From contig CALXDJ010000023.1 in the NCBI GenBank assembly GCA_944387035.1, positions 1 to 33,405 of the forward strand: a stretch of DNA of 33,405 nt. Reading direction: 5' to 3'. The DNA is from an uncultured Oscillospiraceae bacterium. Its GTDB lineage: Bacteria > Bacillota > Clostridia > Oscillospirales > Oscillospiraceae. The notes under the pieces are model-generated. The model was given only the letters and a program-made list of their open reading frames with translations, was not told the origin of the DNA and made no database searches. This document shows, in pieces, positions 23,657-30,095 of this stretch (position 1 is the stretch's first letter; each line of letters begins with the position of its first letter). A program made the translations under genes and the position numbers.

Positions 23657-24856
23657 ATGAAAAAGCGGAGAATCTCAGCCTTTTGGTCCGGGTGCCTGGC
23701 CACAGCGGTGACCGTGGCCCTGGGAACCACCGTGCTGGCTGCCAGCGGTCAGGTGACATTCAATTTTGCCAACGTGGCGGTAGACGGGAAAACGACCATT
23801 ACGGCGGGGACGACGATCACGGCCGCCAATGGACAGCAAGTTCCTTCCTCCATTCTGTATACCGATGCCGCCGGGGGAAAGACCAACTATCTGCCCATCC
23901 GGACCATCAGTGAGCTGCTGGGCGTGGAGATCGGGTATGATTCCGCCACAAAAACCGTTTTGCTGGGCGACTCCCATGCCGAAGGTGGGAACCAGGAATC
24001 GTATTGGCAGCGGACTGCAGACGGCGCCTCTTTTGCGTATATCAGTGAGCGGCCGCTTACACCGTATACCGACCCGCCGGCATGGAGCCCTGCCTGGCTG
24101 CCGGATGGCTGGGGACTGTCGGAATCTTCCGGCAGCACCAGTTGGTCCTCGTATCGCTACCGCGGAGACGGCGGGGTAATTTCGTTCCGGTGCGAATATC
24201 CCGACGGCGGTTCCGTTGGGGCTTCCGTCCGGTATGAACAGACGGTTCAAAACTGCCGTCAGGTGACCATTCAGGGGCAGACGGCAGACCTCTATACCGA
24301 AGGAGAAAAAACCTACCTGGTCTGGGAGGGGCAGGACGGCATACTTTTCTGGTTCTCCGGGAACAAGGTTGACGCAGAAGATGTGATTAAGGTGGCGGAG
24401 AGCGTGCAGCCGGTGACCGGCCAGATGCCGGATCTCCAGATGACCTGGGCACCGGACGGCTATACAAAGTATGAACGTGTGGCGCGGGGAAACGCGGTGC
24501 AGGAGACGTGGCTGGGGCCGGATACCAGTTTTACCCTGCTGTATGCCGCCGTACCGCTGGAACTGCCGGACGGTGCGCCGGAATCCCTTCAGGTGAACGG
24601 TGTGCAGGCGCAGTATTGGCAGGCAGAAGAGCCCTACGAGAGCGGCGGCGGTTCCATGACGGTCAATGGTGAAGCGGTCGAGGGCAGCCAGGCTGAAATC
24701 GCGGGCGTGACGGTTTCCACCGGCACCATTGTTGGTCCGAATGCCGCGGGGGTCAATACCCTGGCCTGGACGGATCCGGACAGCGGGATTTTCTTCCGGC
24801 TGCATGGAACATTGGACCGGGAGACTCTGGTCCGCATCGCAGAACAGATTCAATAA
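23657..24856 (+). CDS. Secreted protein with stalk domain and tandem DUF4367-like domains
   Basis: This 399-residue protein was not matched to a named function. It starts at ATG 23657 (AAAGGATG upstream) with a signal peptide (KKRRIS, hydrophobic core, VLAAS cleavage). Next comes a copper-amine-oxidase-N/stalk-like domain (TNYLPIRTISELLGVEIGYDSATKTVLLG, about 73-103). Two DUF4367-like domains follow (AWLPDGWGLSES ... IKVAESVQ, and MTWAPDGYTKYER ... LAWTDPDSGIFFRLHGTLDRETLVRIAEQ). The second closely parallels the C-terminus of the anti-sigma protein, so duplication is likely. It may be an extracellular competitor, ligand or effector for that sensor. It is in the same operon as the sigma factor, after a hairpin. 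Confidence 0.8.
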   Translation: MKKRRISAFWSGCLATAVTVALGTTVLAASGQVTFNFANVAVDGKTTITAGTTITAANGQQVPSSILYTDAAGGKTNYLPIRTISELLGVEIGYDSATKTVLLGDSHAEGGNQESYWQRTADGASFAYISERPLTPYTDPPAWSPAWLPDGWGLSESSGSTSWSSYRYRGDGGVISFRCEYPDGGSVGASVRYEQTVQNCRQVTIQGQTADLYTEGEKTYLVWEGQDGILFWFSGNKVDAEDVIKVAESVQPVTGQMPDLQMTWAPDGYTKYERVARGNAVQETWLGPDTSFTLLYAAVPLELPDGAPESLQVNGVQAQYWQAEEPYESGGGSMTVNGEAVEGSQAEIAGVTVSTGTIVGPNAAGVNTLAWTDPDSGIFFRLHGTLDRETLVRIAEQIQ

Positions 24857-24889
24857 AGAATGTGGCGGCGTTCCTGTGCGGCGGAGCGG

Positions 24890-25384
24890 TTAGGCGTTTG
24901 CCGGATGCCGCATGAATATGCGGCGAAACAGCAGCCGGGTGATGGGACCGGCGGCAAAGAGATTCCAGAGCAGAGCCATGGGAAAGTTTTTCAGCACGGT
25001 TCCAACCCAGTAGGCAGGCAGCTGTGTCCAGCTTCCATGGGCCAAAAGAACGGAAAACAGGATGGCTGCTGCGGCGCTCATGGTAGGACACATCACCAGA
25101 ACGGTACAGCAGGAGATCCATACGGTGTGGACAAAGGGACTGTCCTCCGGACGGCAGATCAAGGCGGCCAATTTGTGCCCGATCCGGTTGCCCCAAAGGT
25201 TGGAAAAAAGGAATACAAAAATCCACATATAGCTGGCTTCCAACAGGGCGTCCCCAAATACCTGATTGGTCATTTGGGAAAGGCCGCCCTCCCTGAGCGC
25301 GATATTGTATACTTCCATCCCATACGCCATAGAAACTGACATGATCAGTCCAAACAAGATTCCCTGTACTTTGGTTTTCGGCAT
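24890..25384 (-). CDS. DUF2798-type membrane protein
   Basis: This 164-residue protein has four membrane helices and the DUF2798 pattern KVQGILFGLIMSVSMAYGMEVYN at its start, with a related half later (VWISCCTVLVMCPTMSAAAAILF). The function of the family is unknown. AAAGGAGAG lies 7 bases before the ATG. A strong promoter and a hairpin with a U-tract in the leader imply tight control. The longer open frame across this region in another reading frame is a shadow. Confidence 0.8.
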   Translation of the reverse strand: MPKTKVQGILFGLIMSVSMAYGMEVYNIALREGGLSQMTNQVFGDALLEASYMWIFVFLFSNLWGNRIGHKLAALICRPEDSPFVHTVWISCCTVLVMCPTMSAAAAILFSVLLAHGSWTQLPAYWVGTVLKNFPMALLWNLFAAGPITRLLFRRIFMRHPANA

Positions 25385-25408
25385 GACTATGCTCTCCTTT
25401 CAAATAAA

Positions 25409-25445
25409 AAAGCGTGTCACGACAATGCTTGTCATGACACGCTTT
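25409..25445 (-). terminator. Leader hairpin with U-tract before the DUF2798 gene
   Basis: On the minus strand AAAGCGTGTCA-TGACA...TGTC-G-TGACACGCTTT forms a 15-base-pair stem with one mismatch, followed by TTTTTTATTTG. It lies between a promoter at 25503-25475 and the ATG at 25384, so it looks like a transcription attenuator. Each arm also holds a TGTC(A/G)TGACA palindrome, so a DNA-binding protein could use the same bases. Confidence 0.6.
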
Positions 25446-25474
25446 GCGAAATAGAATGGCTACACGCAACTTAT

Positions 25475-25503
25475 ATAATAGCAGCAAACAAGAAAAATGT
25501 CAA
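25475..25503 (-). promoter_or_regulatory. Consensus-like promoter of the DUF2798 gene
   Basis: On the minus strand TTGACA (25503-25498) and TATTAT (25480-25475) are separated by 17 bases. The leader of about 85 bases contains the hairpin with U-tract. Confidence 0.75.
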
Positions 25504-25613
25504 AAGAAAATGCGGCTTTGCACGGGCTGTTGGGGCCGTGCCTTTGCGCAGATCCCATAGCTGCCGGTGAAATCAAGAGATGCATGCCAACTGGAGCCGG
25601 GGAAACAGGAAAC

Positions 25614-26171
25614 TCACAAATGGGATGGATCCATATTGGCAGAGGAAGTTTCCGGGAATTGGGGCGGCGCGGTAAGCAGGCGAATTTCCCGGGCAAAGTC
25701 CGGATACGCCCGGCAAAGCGCGTCGGCATCGGCGTCCGTGTAGTCCGCGTCCGTATAGGCCGGGGCCATGGTGGTGCCCAGGAAGGCCCACTGTCCGCCG
25801 TCCAGGAGCCGGGAACCCTGCCACCAGCCCGCGGGGACCACAAACTGCACCTCCATGCCGGAGAGCACATCCTGGCCCAGAAGAACGGTGCGGGGCGGTC
25901 CCTGGGGCGGAATCAGGAACAATGCCACCGGGTCTCCCAGATAAAAGTGATAGACCTCATCCGTGGGCAGCCGGTGAAGCCGGGAATAGGACTGGGGCGT
26001 GATGAGATATTCAATGGCGGAGCCGGCGGCCTTGCGGGTGCCGGCGGGGTACTGCGGGCCGAAGGCCTCAGCGGGAAGTTCCCGGGCGCTGCAATAAGTT
26101 CTGCGGTACAGGCCGCCTTCCCCGGTCAGTGGGGCGAGGTGAAAGCGTTGAATCAGATCTTCCGGTGTCAT
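25614..26171 (-). CDS. Cupin of the DUF985 family
   Basis: This 185-residue protein is a cupin_5/DUF985 beta-barrel, a family related to RmlC-type sugar epimerases whose usual substrates are not known. Visible motifs are LIQRFHLAPLTGEGGLYRRTY at the start, TRKAAGSAIEYLITPQSYSRLHRLPTDEVYHFYLGDP (the barrel core with histidines), and VVPAGWWQGSRL. AGGAGG lies 7 bases before the ATG. The ATG overlaps the stop of the Gfo/Idh gene (ATGA), so the two are co-translated and probably act on the same small sugar or acid. Confidence 0.85.
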   Translation of the reverse strand: MTPEDLIQRFHLAPLTGEGGLYRRTYCSARELPAEAFGPQYPAGTRKAAGSAIEYLITPQSYSRLHRLPTDEVYHFYLGDPVALFLIPPQGPPRTVLLGQDVLSGMEVQFVVPAGWWQGSRLLDGGQWAFLGTTMAPAYTDADYTDADADALCRAYPDFAREIRLLTAPPQFPETSSANMDPSHL

Positions 26172-27262
26172 GTGATCTCCTCCTGCAGGGGGACCGAAAT
26201 CCAGGCCCCGTTGTGCTGTGCGCTTTCCAGCACGGCGTTGCACAGCTGTACATTCCGCATGCCGTCGGCAAAGGTGGGATATCCCGGCCGGACCGACGGC
26301 GACCCGGCGGCCACATCCTGATAGACCGCGCCCACGAGGCTGCGGAAGGTGTCGGCAAAGCCGGAACCGAAGGCAAAGACCTGGGAGCGCACCCCCTCTC
26401 CCCTGCGGGCCCGGCACAGCAGCGTGGGCTGCTCGGAGTTCCACCAGAGATTTTCCTGCTCGCCGGTAATCTCCAGGCTCAGATGGTTGCACCGGCCCTG
26501 GGAAAGCTCGGAGAGCACCACGGCGCCGATGGCTCCGTCCTCAAAACGCAGACTGATCACGGCGGCATCCTCGCTGTCCACGGCCATGGGAGTCCGGTTC
26601 GGGCCGGGCTGGGCATGCATTACGCCGTTTTCCACATAGCGTGTGGGGTGGAAATGGTCAAACTGGGCACTGACGGCAGTGATGCGCCGGGCACTGATCC
26701 ACTGGGCCAGATCCATCCAGTGGGAACCGATTTCTGTGACGGCATGCATCCGTCCGGCCAGCTGGGGATTCATCCGCCAGTCCACCGGCGCGGGCAGGGC
26801 GCCAAACTCCTGCAGGTAACTGCCGTGGATCAGCAGCACCCGGCCAAAGTCCGGGGCCTCAACGGCCTTGCGGGCAGCCTGGCAGGCGGTATGGAAGCGG
26901 ACATTAAAGTTGACGGCGCAGACCCGGCCCGCCCGGGCGGCCAGCTGGGCCAGATGGCGGGCCTGCTCGTCGGAAAAGCACAGGGGCTTTTCGCACAGCA
27001 CATGCTTGCCCTGCTCCAGCAGAGTGACCGCCATTTCATAGTGCAGGTTGGGCGGCGTGCAGATATGGACGCAGTCGATCTCCGGAGCAAACAGTATGGC
27101 AGGATCGCTCCCCCATTGGGGAATTCCCCACCGCTGCGCAAATGCCCGGGCGCCGTCCTCCGTCCGGCTGACGACGGCCGCCACGGTGATGCCGTTGGAA
27201 CGCAGGGCATCCAGATGCGTGTTGGCGATTCCGCCGGCACCCCAGATTGCAGCAGTTGGCAT
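26168..27262 (-). CDS. Gfo/Idh/MocA-family oxidoreductase
   Basis: This 364-residue NAD(P)-dependent dehydrogenase acts on sugars, inositols or related alcohols in the cytosol. The N-terminal Rossmann fold has IWGAGGIANTHLDAL, the family motif CEKPLCF (the K and P are conserved), and VNFNVRFH after it; the C-terminal domain ends in a typical FADGMRN helix. I chose ATG 27262 because AAAGGAGGG lies 7-8 bases upstream. A TTGTTT-N17-TATTGT promoter precedes it, back to back with that of the isomerase gene. Its substrate is unknown; the neighbours point to a deoxy- or thio-sugar pathway. Confidence 0.92.
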   Translation of the reverse strand: MPTAAIWGAGGIANTHLDALRSNGITVAAVVSRTEDGARAFAQRWGIPQWGSDPAILFAPEIDCVHICTPPNLHYEMAVTLLEQGKHVLCEKPLCFSDEQARHLAQLAARAGRVCAVNFNVRFHTACQAARKAVEAPDFGRVLLIHGSYLQEFGALPAPVDWRMNPQLAGRMHAVTEIGSHWMDLAQWISARRITAVSAQFDHFHPTRYVENGVMHAQPGPNRTPMAVDSEDAAVISLRFEDGAIGAVVLSELSQGRCNHLSLEITGEQENLWWNSEQPTLLCRARRGEGVRSQVFAFGSGFADTFRSLVGAVYQDVAAGSPSVRPGYPTFADGMRNVQLCNAVLESAQHNGAWISVPLQEEIT

Positions 27263-27295
27263 GACAGGTCCCTCCTTTTTTGATTCAATATTTAC

Positions 27296-27324
27296 ACAAT
27301 ACCACATAACCGGACATAAAACAA
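27296..27324 (-). promoter_or_regulatory. Promoter of the oxidoreductase-cupin operon
   Basis: On the minus strand TTGTTT (27324-27319) and TATTGT (27301-27296) are 17 bases apart. Its -35 is ten bases from the -35 of the divergent isomerase promoter, so the two may compete or share an operator. Confidence 0.5.
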
Positions 27325-27333
27325 CAAGAATCC

Positions 27334-27361
27334 TTGACAGGAACCCCTTGGTTGTTATAAT
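27334..27361 (+). promoter_or_regulatory. Consensus promoter of the isomerase gene
   Basis: TTGACA (27334-27339) and TATAAT (27356-27361) are both perfect, with a 16-base spacer. This is the strongest-looking promoter in the window. AACAAC and GTTGTT flank it as a weak inverted repeat. Confidence 0.75.
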
Positions 27362-27392
27362 GGGAGTATCAAAAACGGAGGAGTGTTGACAG

Positions 27393-28469
27393 GTGGACAA
27401 GGACAATATCATGCATCAGGACACTGTGGCGATGGACCCTGAGACGGAAGAACTGGTGATTCTGGATCAGACCCGGCTGCCCGGACAGACGGTGTTCCTG
27501 CGGCTGTCTACGGCGGAAGCCATCTATCAGGCAATCTATACCCTGCAGGTGCGCGGTGCCCCGGCCATTGGTGTGGCGGCGGCCATCGGCATCTATGCGG
27601 TGTGCCGGCGGATGCCGGATACGGATTACGAGACCTTTGCCGCGGAGTTTGAGCGCATCCGGGCCTATCTGGTCAGCGCCCGGCCCACCGCGGTCAATCT
27701 GGCGTGGGCTCTGGAGCAGATGGCGCAGGTGGTGCGGGAGCATACCGGCTGCCCGGTGCCGGCGATCAAGGACCGTCTGCGGGAGCGGGCCCTGGAGCTG
27801 CGGGATCAGGACATCCAGGTGTGCCGCGCCATTGGCGAGTACGGCCTGACGCTGATTCAAAACGGCGACGGCATCCTGACCCACTGCAACGCCGGACAGC
27901 TGGCCACGGTCCGCTACGGTACCGCCCTGGCCCCCATCCACGTGGGCCGGGAGCAGGGCATGCAGTTCCGGGTATTCACCGACGAGACCCGTCCCCTGCT
28001 GCAGGGAGCCCGCCTGTCGGCCTATGAGCTGTTTGCCGATGGGGTGGATACCACGCTGATCTGCGACAATATGGCCTCCTCGGTCATGCGCCGGGGATGG
28101 GTGCAGGCCGTGTTTGTGGGCTGTGACCGGGTGGCGGCCAACGGCGATACCGCCAACAAGATCGGCACCTCCGGCGTGGCCATCCTGGCAAAGCACTATG
28201 GAATCCCCTTCTATGTCTGTGCGCCCATGTCCACCATCGACCTGAGCTGCCCGGACGGCACCGCCATCCGGATTGAGGAGCGTCCCGGCGCGGAAGTGAC
28301 GGACATGTGGTACAAAGAGCCCATGGCGCCGGAGGGGGTCAAGGTCTATAATCCCGCCTTCGACGTGACGGACGCGGATCTCATCACGGCCTTTGTGACG
28401 GAGCGGGGCATCATCCGCCCGCCCTTTGCTCCGGCCCTGAAGCGGCTCTTTGCGCGGACGGAGGATTAA
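27393..28469 (+). CDS. mtnA: MtnA-type aldose-1-phosphate isomerase
   Basis: This 358-residue cytosolic enzyme converts 5-methylthioribose-1-phosphate to 5-methylthioribulose-1-phosphate, or the 5-deoxyribose analogue. The family residues are all present: RGAPAIG (54-60), HCNAGQLATVRYGTALAPI with catalytic C165, ICDNMASSVM, and GCDRVAANGDTANKIGT with catalytic D245. GGAGGA lies 11 bases before GTG 27393. The stop overlaps that of the convergent DeoR gene. With a class II aldolase nearby it could serve the DHAP shunt rather than the aerobic methionine salvage route, since no mtnW, mtnX or mtnD is visible. MtnA and the 5-deoxyribose isomerase DrdI cannot be told apart here. Confidence 0.92.
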   Translation: MDKDNIMHQDTVAMDPETEELVILDQTRLPGQTVFLRLSTAEAIYQAIYTLQVRGAPAIGVAAAIGIYAVCRRMPDTDYETFAAEFERIRAYLVSARPTAVNLAWALEQMAQVVREHTGCPVPAIKDRLRERALELRDQDIQVCRAIGEYGLTLIQNGDGILTHCNAGQLATVRYGTALAPIHVGREQGMQFRVFTDETRPLLQGARLSAYELFADGVDTTLICDNMASSVMRRGWVQAVFVGCDRVAANGDTANKIGTSGVAILAKHYGIPFYVCAPMSTIDLSCPDGTAIRIEERPGAEVTDMWYKEPMAPEGVKVYNPAFDVTDADLITAFVTERGIIRPPFAPALKRLFARTED

Positions 28470-28476
28470 GCCTCCG
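28459..28476. terminator. Short hairpin at the convergent isomerase/DeoR stops
   Basis: CGGAGG-ATTAAG-CCTCCG forms a six-base-pair stem whose loop holds the TTAA shared by both stop codons. Plus-strand TTTT follows ten bases on. It is probably a weak shared terminator. Confidence 0.35.
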
Positions 28477-29236
28477 GCGCGTTTTCCAGCAAAAGGAGCT
28501 TGCGCTCCTGCGCCATCCAGTGCCACGGGGCGGACAGGGGCTGATCGGTCACGATGCCAGCCAGCGCATCGAAGCCGCAGATCTGCACAAAGGAGGTCTG
28601 GCCGAATTTGGTGTGATCCGCCACCAGATACACCCGCCCGGCCCGGCGGATGGCGTCGCTGCGGAATGCGGCGCTTTGCTCGTTGCTGTCGGTGATGCCG
28701 CGGTCCAGGCTGACGGAGCGGCAGGAGACGAAGGCGCTGTCCACATAATAGGGCGCCAGGGCGGCCAGAGCGGCCTCCCCCAGGAAGGACATGCTCTGGG
28801 GCTGCAACACGCCGCCGATTACCTGCAGGCGAATGCTCTCGCTGTGGGAGAGTACGTCGGCGATCAGCAGGGAGTTGGTCAGCACCGTCAGCCGCATGTC
28901 CCGGATGGCCCGGGCGATCTCCAGTGCGGTGGTGGAACTGTCGAGGAAAATGGAGTCTCCATTGCGGATCAGCTGCAGACACTGGGCGGCGATCTGCCGC
29001 TTGGCGTCCACATAGGAGGTTTCCCGCAGGGTCACATCCACCTCGTTGATGGCGCCGCCCTGGATGAAGGCTCCGCCGTAGGTTCGGGTCAGAACGCCCT
29101 GGGATTCCAGAACTTTCAGATCCCGCCGGATGGTCTCCTCCGTGACGTCAAAGCGGCGGGCCAGATCGGATACGGCCACGCTTTTTTGCTCCTGAATGGT
29201 TTCTTTGATGCACGCTCTGCGCTCGATGGCCAGCAT
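28466..29236 (-). CDS. DeoR-family transcriptional repressor
   Basis: This 256-residue regulator of sugar metabolism has the N-terminal DeoR helix-turn-helix (IKETIQEQKSVAVSDLARRFDVTEETIRRDL) followed by VLTRTYGGAF, and a C-terminal sugar-phosphate sensor domain (SIFLDSSTTALEIARAI, LTNSLLIADVL). The effector is normally a phosphorylated sugar, which fits the isomerase and aldolase on either side. GGGAGG precedes ATG 29236. A TACTGGT/ACCAGTA inverted repeat lies 22-44 bases upstream, between this gene and the divergent aldolase gene. Confidence 0.93.
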   Translation of the reverse strand: MLAIERRACIKETIQEQKSVAVSDLARRFDVTEETIRRDLKVLESQGVLTRTYGGAFIQGGAINEVDVTLRETSYVDAKRQIAAQCLQLIRNGDSIFLDSSTTALEIARAIRDMRLTVLTNSLLIADVLSHSESIRLQVIGGVLQPQSMSFLGEAALAALAPYYVDSAFVSCRSVSLDRGITDSNEQSAAFRSDAIRRAGRVYLVADHTKFGQTSFVQICGFDALAGIVTDQPLSAPWHWMAQERKLLLLENAPEA

Positions 29237-29257
29237 GGCATCCCCTCCCTCATATCG

Positions 29258-29280
29258 TACTGGTCATGTATGCACCAGTA
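29258..29280. promoter_or_regulatory. Inverted-repeat operator between DeoR and aldolase genes
   Basis: TACTGGT-N9-ACCAGTA is a perfect inverted repeat with seven-base arms, 22 bases from the DeoR start and 43 bases before the aldolase start. It is the likely DeoR binding site controlling both genes. No second copy was seen at the isomerase promoter. Confidence 0.6.
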
Positions 29281-29322
29281 TAGAGGAACCCTTTACAAAA
29301 AACAACCTGTTTGGAAGGTGAG

Positions 29323-30030
29323 ATGACAACGATGATGAATGCCTGTACGGATCAGGAGGCCCGGAGCGCCATCCTGGAAATCGGGCGGCGGATGTTCGCC
29401 CGGCAGTATGTGGCTGCCAATGACGGCAATATCAGCGTCCGCACTGCGCCGGACCGGATCTGGGTGACGCCCACCGGCGTATCCAAGGGCTATATGACCG
29501 AGGACATGCTGCTGTGTGTGGATCTGGAGGGCCGGGTTCTGGAAGGAACGGCGGCCCCCTCCTCGGAGATGAAAATGCACCTGCGGGTCTACCGGGAAAA
29601 CCCGGAGGTGGGCGGTGTGGTTCATGCCCACCCTCCGGCGGCAACGTCCTTTGCCATTGCCCGAGTCCCCATGGATATGGCGCTTTTGACGGAGACGGTA
29701 TTCAATCTGGGCGTGGTGCCGGTGGCGCCCTATGCCACACCGGGCACCCAGGAGGTACCGGAATCCATCGCCCCCTTCTGCCGGACCCACAATGCGGTGC
29801 TGCTGGCCAACCACGGCGCCCTGACCTGGGGCCGCAATGCCATGGAGGCCTACTACCGCATGGAGAGCCTGGAGGGCTCCGCCGTGATCTTGATGAATCT
29901 GGGATACCTGAACCGGCCGGGCTGTCTGCTGAAGCGGTGCGAGGTGGAGGCGCTGCTGGAAGCCCGGGAGAAGGCGGGGATCACCGCCGGCGGCGTTCCC
30001 CGGTGTGCCGAGGACTGCGGCCAGGCGTGA
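29323..30030 (+). CDS. Class II aldolase (fuculose-phosphate aldolase family)
   Basis: This 235-residue zinc aldolase splits a ketose-1-phosphate into dihydroxyacetone phosphate and an aldehyde. The family motifs are NDGNISVR (phosphate site), TPTGVSKGYM, SSEMKMH with the catalytic glutamate, HAHPPAA (two zinc histidines) and ANHGALTWG (third histidine). I chose ATG 29323, with GGAAGG five bases upstream. In the DHAP shunt such an enzyme cleaves 5-deoxyribulose- or 5-methylthioribulose-1-phosphate; fuculose-phosphate is the alternative, but no fucose kinase or isomerase is here. Confidence 0.9.
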   Translation: MTTMMNACTDQEARSAILEIGRRMFARQYVAANDGNISVRTAPDRIWVTPTGVSKGYMTEDMLLCVDLEGRVLEGTAAPSSEMKMHLRVYRENPEVGGVVHAHPPAATSFAIARVPMDMALLTETVFNLGVVPVAPYATPGTQEVPESIAPFCRTHNAVLLANHGALTWGRNAMEAYYRMESLEGSAVILMNLGYLNRPGCLLKRCEVEALLEAREKAGITAGGVPRCAEDCGQA

Positions 30031-30051
30031 AGTCCCATCCGGTCAGGACCA

Positions 30052-30089
30052 ATAAAAAATGAGACGGAGCAATCCGTCTCATTTTTTAT
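30052..30089. terminator. Bidirectional terminator between aldolase and sulfatase genes
   Basis: A perfect 17-base-pair stem with loop GCAA runs from ATAAAAAATGAG to CTCATTTTTTAT, with a T-run on both strands. It ends the aldolase transcript on plus and the sulfatase transcript on minus. Confidence 0.85.
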
Positions 30090-30095
30090 GCGGTT

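Noticed and set aside
27369-28982. A 537-residue open frame on the minus strand.
   Set aside because: It runs antisense to the isomerase and out of frame through the DeoR gene; both real genes have complete family motifs.
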